64,000 nt of DNA from Sorangium aterium (GTDB lineage: Bacteria; Myxococcota_A; Polyangia; Polyangiales; Polyangiaceae), in the NCBI RefSeq assembly GCF_028368935.1, contig NZ_JAQNDK010000003.1:1054001-1118000 (forward strand), read 5' to 3'. Positions within the stretch are counted from its first letter, which is position 1. Each line of letters opens with the position of its first letter. Below are positions 34,978-43,040 of the stretch, piece by piece. Made by a program: the position numbers and the translations under genes. The notes beneath the pieces were generated by a model that saw only the letters and a program-made list of their open reading frames with translations, was not told the origin of the DNA and did not search any database.

Positions 34978-35176
34978 CGGACGGAACCGTCGCGCGGAGG
35001 TTCGATTCGAGGCGCGGAGGAGCTGGGGAGTGCAGCCCGGCTGCGGGCGCTCCGTGTCTCCACGTCCTCTCTCGGGCGTGCAGACCTGCGCTGTACTCGA
35101 GCCGTGCCTGGCCGATCCGGCCGTTGACCGTGTCGTCTTCGGGCCGGTACGCTGCCGGCGCGGAGGTGCTCATTCC

Positions 35177-35536
35177 ATGGCAGAACGTCCCACGCTTGCT
35201 CCCGAGAATGTCTCGGACACGGTGAAATCGCAGCTCGCCGGCTTTCATCGGTCCATCATCGACGAGGTCGCGGCCGCGGTGAGCCGCGACCGGGTGGTCG
35301 TCGTCGGGATGGCCCAGAATCCCTTCGTGAAGAAGGCGCGCCAGCTGCTCGACGGAGAGGGCGTGAAATATACCTATTTGGAGTACGGGAGTTACCTCTC
35401 CAGGTGGAAGGAGCGGCTCGCCATCAAGCTCTGGGCTGGCTTTCCGACGTTCCCCATGGTGTTCGTCGGCGGCGTCCTCGAAGGCGGCTACGCGGAGCTC
35501 GTGAAGCTCCGCGACCAGGGCAAGCTCAAGGGGTAG
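35177..35536 (+). CDS. Glutaredoxin-like protein without cysteines
   Basis: 119 residues with a glutaredoxin (thioredoxin-fold) pattern: 'RVVVVGMAQNPFVKKARQLL' (39-58) occupies the place of the strand and CPYC active-site helix, 'FPTFPMVFVGG' (89-99) is the cis-Pro (TVP) strand, and 'GGYAELVKLRDQGKL' is the terminal GG-helix. The two active-site Cys positions read Asn48 and Val51, and the protein contains no Cys at all, so thiol-disulfide exchange is impossible. ATG 35177 starts the fold; GGAGG lies near 35162. It may be a structural, ligand-binding or Fe-S-independent relic of the monothiol family. Confidence 0.8.
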   Translation: MAERPTLAPENVSDTVKSQLAGFHRSIIDEVAAAVSRDRVVVVGMAQNPFVKKARQLLDGEGVKYTYLEYGSYLSRWKERLAIKLWAGFPTFPMVFVGGVLEGGYAELVKLRDQGKLKG

Positions 35537-35799
35537 CCGTGATCAGGCGCGGGTGAACGCCGGGCACAGCGCGCGGGCCGCCTCGGCCGCGGCGCTCCAC
35601 GCGTCACGTCGCGCCGCGCGAAACGCCGCGGTCGACCGGCGGTTCCGTGATATGCGGGAAGGCGCGGCGCGCCCTCGCGGCGGTCGCCGCGCTGAAGGAA
35701 GGCAGCACGGAGGCACCTCGTGACATCGCTCGGGATCCACGGAAGGCGGCGGGATGACGAGGCGAACGGCGCGGCTCGACGGCCGGGAGGCGGCGCGCC

Positions 35800-36720
35800 G
35801 TGAGCACCTACGCCATCAAGCGGCTGCTCTCCATCATTCCCACGCTCTTCCTCGTCGCCACCCTCGTGTTCATCCTGGTGCGCATCGTTCCGGGAGGCCC
35901 GTTCGACCAGGAGCGGGCCGTGCCCGTCGAGGTCCAGCGGCAGCTCGACGCCAAGTACCACCTGAACGATCCGGTGCTGAAGCAGTATGGCGACTGGCTC
36001 CTTGCGCTCGTCACCAGAGGCGATCTGGGCCCGACGTTCAAGTACCCGAACCGCACCGTCAACGAGATCATCGCCCTCAGCCTGCCCGTGTCGATGCAGC
36101 TCGGCTTCTGGGCGATGCTCTTCGCGCTCGCGATGGGCATCCCGCTCGGCATCGTCGGCGCGATCCGCCAGAACACCTGGAAGGACACGGCGGCCATGGG
36201 GGTCGCCATGGTCGGCCTCAGCGTGCCGCGGTACGTGCTGGCCCCGCTGCTCATGCTCGTCTTCTCGCTCAAGCTCTACTGGTTCCCTGTGGCGCGCTGG
36301 GAGACGTGGCGGCACATGGTGCTGCCGGTCATCTGCGCCGGGCTCCCGGTCGCGGCCTACATCGCCCGGCTGACGCGCGGCGGGATGCTCGAGGTGATCC
36401 GCTCGGATTTCATCCGCACCGCGCGCGCCAAGGGGCTCTCCGAGCGCAAGGTCGTCCTGAAGCACGCGCTCCGGGGCGGGCTGCTCCCGGTCGTGAGCTT
36501 CCTCGGCCCCGGCTTCAGCGGCCTGCTCGTCGGCTCCCTCGTCGTGGAGAAGATCTTCAACATCCCCGGCATGGGCCGCTATTTCGTCGAGGCGGCCACG
36601 AACCGCGACTACAACCTCGTGATGGGGGTCATGCTCGTTTACGGCTTCCTGCTCATGCTCTTCAACGCGATCGTCGACGTGGCGTACGCCTTCATCGACC
36701 CGCGCGTGGAGCTGCGCTGA
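35800..36720 (+). CDS. oppB: Opp/Dpp-type ABC transporter permease B
   Basis: 306-residue inner-membrane permease. TM1 (about 9-30) is followed by the large periplasmic loop ('PGGPFDQERAVPVEVQRQLDAKYHL', typical of OppB/DppB). Five further TM helices follow, with the EAA loop 'IRTARAKGLSERKVVLKHALRGG' that docks on the ATPases, and 'VEKIFNIPGMGRYF' near the end. The GTG at 35800 is preceded by GGGAGG. It is the first gene of a tight operon: two bases separate it from the C permease. It forms the translocation pore with OppC. Confidence 0.95.
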   Translation: MSTYAIKRLLSIIPTLFLVATLVFILVRIVPGGPFDQERAVPVEVQRQLDAKYHLNDPVLKQYGDWLLALVTRGDLGPTFKYPNRTVNEIIALSLPVSMQLGFWAMLFALAMGIPLGIVGAIRQNTWKDTAAMGVAMVGLSVPRYVLAPLLMLVFSLKLYWFPVARWETWRHMVLPVICAGLPVAAYIARLTRGGMLEVIRSDFIRTARAKGLSERKVVLKHALRGGLLPVVSFLGPGFSGLLVGSLVVEKIFNIPGMGRYFVEAATNRDYNLVMGVMLVYGFLLMLFNAIVDVAYAFIDPRVELR

Positions 36721-36722
36721 CC

Positions 36723-37775
36723 ATGCTCCACGCCGCCCTCCCGCAGCCCGCCGCCCCCGGCGATCCGCCCGCTGTCCCCGGCGGCGCGGGCGGCGCGGCG
36801 CCAAGCCCTGCCGGCCCGCTGCGGCTCGACGCGCTGGAGCAGGGATCGAGCCTCGGTCGCGACGCGTGGCGGAGGCTCCGGAAGAACCGCGCCGCGGTCG
36901 CCTGCGGCGTCGTGCTCATCGCGATGATCCTCGCCTGCATCCTCGTCCCCGAGCTGTCGAGCTACCGGTACGACAAGGCGGATCTCAAGCTCGGCGCGCA
37001 GCCCCCGTCGCTCGCCCACTGGATGGGCACCGACTACTTCGGCCGCGACCTGATGGCCCGCGTCTTCTTCGGCGGGCGCATCTCGTTCGCGGTCGGCATC
37101 GTCGCGACGCTCGTGAGCTTCGTCATCGGCGTGAGCTGGGGCGGGGTAGCCGGCTACTTCGGCGGCAAGGTCGACGCGATCATGATGCGCATCGTGGACG
37201 TGCTCTACACGTTCCCGTTCCTGATCCTCGTCATCCTGCTCATGGTCTTCTTCGCGAACGACCAGACGGTCCTCTACCGCGCCTGGAAGGTCGCGCTCGG
37301 CCTCTTCGTCAAGGAGCCGTCGGACCCGAGCTACTTCCCCGTCTTCCAGATCGTCGTCGTCTTCGCGGCCCTCGGCGGCATCTCCTGGCTCACGATGGCC
37401 CGCATCGTCCGCGGCCAGGTCATCGCGCTGCGCGGACAGCCGTTCATCGAGTCGGCGCGCTCGATCGGCGTCGGGCACGCCGCGCTGATCTTCCGGCACC
37501 TCGTTCCGAACGCGGTCGGCCCGATCATCGTCTACACGACGCTCACCATCCCCGAGGTGATGATGACCGAGGCGTTCCTCAGCTTCCTCGGCCTCGGCAC
37601 GCAGGAGCCGCTGTCGAGCTGGGGCCTGCTCGCGTCCACAGGCGCCGACGCGATGGACCTCTTCCCCTGGCAGCTCATCTTCCCGGCGCTGATGCTCGCG
37701 CTCACGCTGATCTGCTTCAACTTCCTCGGTGACGGGCTCCGCGACGCCCTGGATCCTCGCATCCGAAAGGACTGA
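36723..37775 (+). CDS. oppC: Opp/Dpp-type ABC transporter permease C
   Basis: 350-residue permease. The first 45 residues are Ala/Pro/Gly-rich and disordered, then 'WRRLRKNRAAVACGVVLIAMILACI' gives TM1, the typical OppC start. 'HWMGTDYFGRDLMARVFFGGRISFAVG' is the conserved OppC periplasmic motif, and the EAA loop reads 'IESARSIGVGHAALIFRHLVPN'. The C-terminus 'FNFLGDGLRDALDPRIRKD' is diagnostic. An unusual stretch of about 40 residues between TM helices (with 'YRAWKVALGLFVKEPSDPSYFPVF') lengthens it compared with E. coli OppC/DppC (about 300). It starts two bases after the B gene. Confidence 0.95.
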   Translation: MLHAALPQPAAPGDPPAVPGGAGGAAPSPAGPLRLDALEQGSSLGRDAWRRLRKNRAAVACGVVLIAMILACILVPELSSYRYDKADLKLGAQPPSLAHWMGTDYFGRDLMARVFFGGRISFAVGIVATLVSFVIGVSWGGVAGYFGGKVDAIMMRIVDVLYTFPFLILVILLMVFFANDQTVLYRAWKVALGLFVKEPSDPSYFPVFQIVVVFAALGGISWLTMARIVRGQVIALRGQPFIESARSIGVGHAALIFRHLVPNAVGPIIVYTTLTIPEVMMTEAFLSFLGLGTQEPLSSWGLLASTGADAMDLFPWQLIFPALMLALTLICFNFLGDGLRDALDPRIRKD

Positions 37776-37824
37776 AGGGCGGCGCGCCCCTCCCGGGACG
37801 CGCGCCGGCACGGACCATGCTGCC

Positions 37825-38834
37825 ATGCTGATCGAGGTCAAGAACCTGAAGACCCACTTCTTCACCGAGGAGGGGGTGGTCCGCGCGGTCGACGGCATCT
37901 CCTTCAGCCTCGATCGCGGCGAGGTCCTCGGCATCGTCGGCGAGTCCGGCTCGGGCAAGAGCGTGACGAGCCTCTCGCTCCTGCGGCTCATCCCCGACCC
38001 GCCGGGCAGGATCGTCGGCGGCCAGATCCTGCTCGAGTCCGAGGGCGGCGTCGTCGAGGACCTCGTGGAGGCGAGCGAGGCGCGGATGGAGCGCGTCCGA
38101 GGCGACCGGATCGCGATGATCTTCCAGGACCCGATGACGTCGCTGAACCCCTACCTCCGGGTGAGCGAGCAGCTCATCGAGGTGCTGGAGCTCCACCGCG
38201 GCATGGGCCGCGCCGAGGCGCGCCGGCGCTGCGTCGAGATGCTGCAGGCGGTCGGGATCCCCGCGGCGGCGTCGCGGATCGACGACTACCCGCACCAGCT
38301 CTCGGGCGGGATGCGGCAGCGCGTGATGATCGCGATGGCGCTCCTGTGCGACCCGGATCTGCTGATCGCGGACGAGCCGACGACGGCGCTCGACGTCACG
38401 ATCCAGGCGCAGATCCTCGACCTGATCGGGGAGCGGAAGGAGGCGCTCGGCGCGGCCGTCCTCCTCATCACGCACGATCTCGGCGTCGTGGCGAAGATGG
38501 CCGATCGCGTCGCGGTCATGTACGCCGGGCGCATCGTCGAGGAGGGCCCCGTCGGCGCCATCTTCCACGCCGCCCGGCACCCGTACACGATCGGCCTGTC
38601 GCGCTCGATCCCGCGGCTCGACGACGCGCGCGGCGCGGACCTGGTGCCCATCCCCGGGATGCCGCCCTCGCTCGCGCGCCTGCCGTCGGGCTGCCCGTTC
38701 CACCCGCGCTGCGCGCACGCGATCGCGGCGTGCCGGGAGGAGGCGCCGCCGCCGCGCGTCGTCTCGGGCGAAGGCAACAGGAAGGCGCTGCACGTCGTGC
38801 GGTGCCACGTCGAGGACGTCGCAGGACGAGCGCC

Positions 38835-38838
<4 letters not shown>
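37825..38838 (+). CDS. oppD: Opp/Dpp-type ABC transporter ATPase D
   Basis: 337-residue ATPase. Walker A GESGSGKS (39-46), Q-loop in '[16 protein letters not shown]', signature LSGGMRQRV (about 155), Walker [13 protein letters not shown], and switch His in 'LITHDLGVV'. The C-terminal oligo_HPY region ('[21 protein letters not shown]') carries the clustered Cys residues that in DppD/OppD homologs bind an iron-sulfur cluster. It powers import with the F subunit. The start ATG at 37825 follows the C gene by 49 bases, and its stop overlaps the next ATG. Confidence 0.95.
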
Positions 38839-39851
<1,013 letters not shown>

Positions 39852-39976
39852 TGTGATCCGGCGGCGCGCAATACCCCACATCGGCTGAGCTCGTTGTCCA
39901 GACATGACGTGGAATGTCCGATGACAGGATTTTCCTGACCTCTGCGTGCGGCAGGGGGGTTAGGATCCCTGGACCG

Positions 39977-41437
39977 ATGCCGCGAATCTCCGACGCCACG
40001 CTTCGCGCCCAGATCCCGACGGCCCTCCTCATCGGCGGCGATCAGGCGTTGCTCCAGCGCTGCCAGACGGCGGCGATGGATGTGGGGATCATCGTCAAGG
40101 CGTGCCCTGTATCGATGGCCGCCGCGCTCGCGGAAGAGCGTCGTCCGGTGGTCATCGTGGTCACGTCGTCGACTTACGCGCTCGCTCCCGAGGCGTTCGA
40201 GGAGATCGCGCGCGACGTGGTCAGCACGCTCGTGCGGGTCGACGAGGCGATGGTGGAGGACGAACTCGGGGCGATGCTGGCCACGGCGGCGCGCGAGAGC
40301 CGCAAGCAGCGCTCGCGGCAGCAGACGCCCGGTCGCTACTCGATGATGCCTGCGGACGAGGGCGCGTCGGTGCCGCGCTCGGAGCGCATGACCATCGGGG
40401 TGATGAAGGCGGCCCCGTCGTCGCGGCGCGACCCCGAGGCGACGCCGCTGCCGCGCTCCGGGCCGCGCAGCGCGGGCGCGCAGGAGCCGCGCAGCGCAGG
40501 CGCGCAGGAGCTCGCGTACCGCGAGCGCGTGGCGGCTGCCGTGGCTGCGCAGCGGCCGGAGCGCTCACGCGCGGAGGCGCCGGGGGAGGCGGCGTACCGC
40601 GCCCGCGAGGCGCCCGTGCCGCGCTCGGAGCGCCTGGGGGTCATGGTGGGGCCGCCCTCGTCGCGCGCGCGCCGTGAGCTGCCCGCTCCGACGCCTCTCC
40701 CGCCGCCGCCGGCTGCCGGCCCGGTGGTTGCGCGCCGGGACGCGTCTGCGCCGCCCTCGGTGAGGGGGGGCGCCCATGCGCGGCGGGATGTGCCGGTGCA
40801 GGCATCGCCGGCGGCTGGAGCCTACGTGCGGCGGGATACGCCGCTGGCGGGCTCGCATCCGGTCGAGGCCTACGTGCGGCGGGATACACCGGTGGCTGGC
40901 TCGCAGCAGGCCGGGGCGTACGCGCATCGGGAGGCGCCGGCCGCGACGTCTGCACGGCGGGAGACGTCCGCGCAACAGGCCGTTCCGAGCTCGCGGCAGC
41001 AGGCCGGGGTGGCTCCACGCCGGGATACGCCGGCGGCGCATGCGCTTCCGCGGCAGGTGCCTCCGTCGCCTGCCGCGCAGCCGTGGGAGCAGCGCGACCT
41101 GCAGCCGTGGGAGCAGCGCGACGCGCAGCCGTGGGAGCAGCGCGACGCGCAGCCGTGGGAGGAGAACATCGGCCCGCAGCCAGGCGCGGCATCCCCGCAG
41201 CGGGATGTGCTCGCGATGGGCTCGCAGGACGGCGAGGCGCACCGCGGTCACTCCGCGCCGTCGCCGAGCTCCCACCGCGCGCCGCCGAGCTCCCACCGCG
41301 CGCCGCCGAGCTCCCATCAAGCGCCGCCGAGCTCCCATCAGGCGCCGCCGTCCTCTCGCAGGGCGCAGTTCCACGTCGACATCGCTCTCCTGTTCGATGA
41401 GCGAGGTCTGCCGCGCGCCGATCCCCAGGCGAAGTGA
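39977..41437 (+). CDS. Receiver-like N-domain with long disordered repeat tail
   Basis: 486-residue protein of unknown function. The first 105 residues look like a receiver/CheY-like alpha/beta domain ('IPTALLIGGDQALLQRCQTAAMDVG', 'RPVVIVVTSSTYAL', then a long helix), but the phosphorylatable Asp is not obvious. Everything after about 115 is Pro/Ala/Ser/Arg-rich low complexity with repeated 'YVRRDTPVAGS', 'PWEQRDAQ' and 'SSHRAPP' units. The final 20 residues ('FHVDIALLFDERGLPRADP') are again ordered-looking. Many Ser residues follow Arg, so regulation by phosphorylation is possible (guess). ATG 39977 is preferred; an in-frame ATG at 39914 is the alternative. Confidence 0.65.
   Translation: MPRISDATLRAQIPTALLIGGDQALLQRCQTAAMDVGIIVKACPVSMAAALAEERRPVVIVVTSSTYALAPEAFEEIARDVVSTLVRVDEAMVEDELGAMLATAARESRKQRSRQQTPGRYSMMPADEGASVPRSERMTIGVMKAAPSSRRDPEATPLPRSGPRSAGAQEPRSAGAQELAYRERVAAAVAAQRPERSRAEAPGEAAYRAREAPVPRSERLGVMVGPPSSRARRELPAPTPLPPPPAAGPVVARRDASAPPSVRGGAHARRDVPVQASPAAGAYVRRDTPLAGSHPVEAYVRRDTPVAGSQQAGAYAHREAPAATSARRETSAQQAVPSSRQQAGVAPRRDTPAAHALPRQVPPSPAAQPWEQRDLQPWEQRDAQPWEQRDAQPWEENIGPQPGAASPQRDVLAMGSQDGEAHRGHSAPSPSSHRAPPSSHRAPPSSHQAPPSSHQAPPSSRRAQFHVDIALLFDERGLPRADPQAK
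41082..41350. repeat. Two in-frame 21-base tandem repeat arrays
   Basis: About 3.5 copies of a 21-base unit starting CAGCCGTGGGAGCAGCGCGA (41088-41164), encoding QPWEQRD, and four copies of GAGCTCCCACCGCGCGCCGC-type 21-mers (about 41269-41350), encoding SSHRAPP. Both keep the frame open at any copy number. Confidence 0.75.
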
Positions 41438-41560
41438 CGCTCGACCGGGGCGCGCCGTGCGGCTCATCCGTTGGCGGGGCGCCGGGCGATCCCTTTGTCG
41501 GCGAGCGGCCGCGTCGCACGGGTGACCGGCGGCGCGGCGGAGGGTAAGCTTCGCGCGGCC

Positions 41561-41911
41561 ATGACGACAGGGACGAAGCAGGAGTCGATCCACGGCAAGC
41601 TCGTTCGCGCGCTCGATCCCGTGCACATCGAGGTGGAGAACGAGAGCCGCATGCACAGCGTGCCGGTGGGCTCGGAGACCCACTTCAAGGTGCTCGTGGT
41701 GAGCGAGGCATTCCGGGGCCTGAGCCCGCTCGATCGCCACCGCCGCGTCAACGACGTGGTGCGCGAGGAGTTCCGCGCCGGGCTGCACGCCCTGACGATC
41801 CGCGCGATGACACCGGACGAGTGGGAGCGGCAGGGGGGCGCGGACTTCCGCTCTCCCGCGTGCCTGGGCGGCTCCAAGGCGGCGCCGGAGCCCGGCGCCA
41901 AGTCGGGCTGA
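41561..41911 (+). CDS. bolA: BolA-family protein
   Basis: 116-residue protein with the BolA/class II KH-like fold: 'IHGKLVRALDPVHIEVENESRMHS' (11-34), 'SETHFKVLVVSEAFRGLSPLDRHRRVNDVVREEF' (41-75) and 'GLHALTIRAMTPDEW'. The conserved His in HS and in THFKV may ligate a shared [2Fe-2S] cluster with a monothiol glutaredoxin, the usual partner. The cysteine-free glutaredoxin-like protein in this window could not ligate via Cys. BolA proteins regulate iron and envelope stress responses. Fifteen bases or fewer separate it from the metallophosphoesterase gene, implying cotranscription. The C-terminal 25 residues are a non-conserved tail. Confidence 0.93.
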   Translation: MTTGTKQESIHGKLVRALDPVHIEVENESRMHSVPVGSETHFKVLVVSEAFRGLSPLDRHRRVNDVVREEFRAGLHALTIRAMTPDEWERQGGADFRSPACLGGSKAAPEPGAKSG

Positions 41912-41925
41912 GCGGCGAGGCGCGC

Positions 41926-42738
41926 ATGGAGCTCGTCGTCGCGCTCGTCTCGGACCTTCACTTCGGCCCGGAGGCATCGTTCGGGGGCAAGCTGCGCAAG
42001 CTCACCGGCGAGGCGCCCGCCCTGACCCGCGCCTTCGTGAGGCGGATGAACGAGGTCACGCGGCCCGATCTCGTCGTGAATCTGGGCGACGACATCGAGG
42101 ACGAGGGGCCCGAGGCCGATCGGGAGCGCTACGGCGCCTGCATGGCCGCGCTCGGCGGCCTGAAGGCCGAGCTCTTCCACGTCGCCGGCAACCACGACGT
42201 GATCCACCTGAGCGAGGCCGAGCTGCTGTCTGCCTGGGGCAGACCCGAGGCGACGCGGCTCCACTACGCCTTCGACCGCGGCGGCTTCCATTTCACGGTC
42301 CTCCACACGCGCGAGCGCAAGGATCACGACATCTCGCTCGGGCCAGAGCAGCTCGCCTGGCTCGGAGAGGACCTCGCGGCGTCCTCGCTGCCGAAGATCG
42401 TGCTGATGCACCACAGCGCGGCCGATCAGGATCTCCGGGGCAACCGCTGGTTCGAGGGGAGCCCGCACATCTGCCTCGTGCGCGAGCGGCGCGCGATGCG
42501 GAAGATCTTCGAGGAGCACGGCGTGCTCGCCGTCTTCAACGGTCATCTGCACTGGAACCACCTCGACGTGATCCGCGGCATCCCGTACGTGACGCTCCAG
42601 AGCCTGATCGAGAACCTCGACGACGACGCGCCGGGTCGCCCCGCCGCGGCGCACGCGGTCGTGCGGCTCGGCCCGAAGCGCATCGTCGTGGAGATCGAGG
42701 GCGCCGAGCGGGCGCGCTACCAGTTCGACCGGCGGTAG
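41926..42738 (+). CDS. Calcineurin-like metallophosphoesterase
   Basis: 270-residue metal-dependent phosphoesterase with all five motifs in order: SDLH (9-12), NLGDD (52-56), GNHD (88-91), 'VLMHHSA' and 'FNGHLHWN'. Two metal ions, bound by these Asp/His/Asn residues, activate water to cleave phosphoesters. The sequence is closest in layout to 3',5'-cyclic nucleotide phosphodiesterase (CpdA/Icc-like) and related families; substrate is not certain. There is no signal peptide, so it is cytoplasmic. It starts 14 bases after bolA. Confidence 0.9.
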   Translation: MELVVALVSDLHFGPEASFGGKLRKLTGEAPALTRAFVRRMNEVTRPDLVVNLGDDIEDEGPEADRERYGACMAALGGLKAELFHVAGNHDVIHLSEAELLSAWGRPEATRLHYAFDRGGFHFTVLHTRERKDHDISLGPEQLAWLGEDLAASSLPKIVLMHHSAADQDLRGNRWFEGSPHICLVRERRAMRKIFEEHGVLAVFNGHLHWNHLDVIRGIPYVTLQSLIENLDDDAPGRPAAAHAVVRLGPKRIVVEIEGAERARYQFDRR

Positions 42739-42770
42739 GGGGCGGAGCGCGCCCGAGCGGCAGATTGAAC

Positions 42771-42821
42771 GGGGAGACGGGGAAGCGGGGAGATGGGTGG
42801 GATTTCACTCCCCGTCTCCCC
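42771..42821. terminator. Hairpin after metallophosphoesterase gene
   Basis: GGGGAGACGGGGA (42771-42783) and its exact complement TCCCCGTCTCCCC (42809-42821), 25-base loop, 33 bases after the stop. Likely terminator; the run of GGGGAGA-like units suggests a dispersed repeat. The rest of the 302-base gap (42739-43040) holds the promoter noted next and no gene. Confidence 0.55.
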
Positions 42822-42996
42822 ACCTCCCTGTGAACTTCACGAGAAATTGGAGGGGATTCTTCAGCCGGCGCCCGCCGATTCAGCCGATGTCGTGAGCGCG
42901 GCGCGTCGCCGGCCCGGCCGGGAATCGGCCGAGAGATCCGCGCCATTGCCCGGTTCCGATCGTCGGTTTCAGGCGTGCGTCGGCTCGGAACTCCAA

Positions 42997-43025
42997 TTGA
43001 CACCTCATTCCGGGGCACTTTAGCG
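42997..43025 (+). promoter_or_regulatory. Candidate sigma70-type promoter of the Cys-rich operon
   Basis: TTGACA (42997-43002), 17-base spacer, TTAGCG (43020-43025), ending 15 bases before the ATG at 43041. No Shine-Dalgarno sequence lies between, so the message would have a very short leader. Confidence 0.45.
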
Positions 43026-43040
43026 TTATTCTCGACTTTC

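Noticed and set aside
34978-35176. Small coding gene before the glutaredoxin-like gene
   Set aside because: Frames are Pro/Arg/Cys-rich without motif or ribosome site; the region is probably a leader.
35537-35799. Binding-protein gene or leader peptide at the head of the Opp operon
   Set aside because: No frame encodes a signal peptide or SBP fragment; only 263 bases are available.
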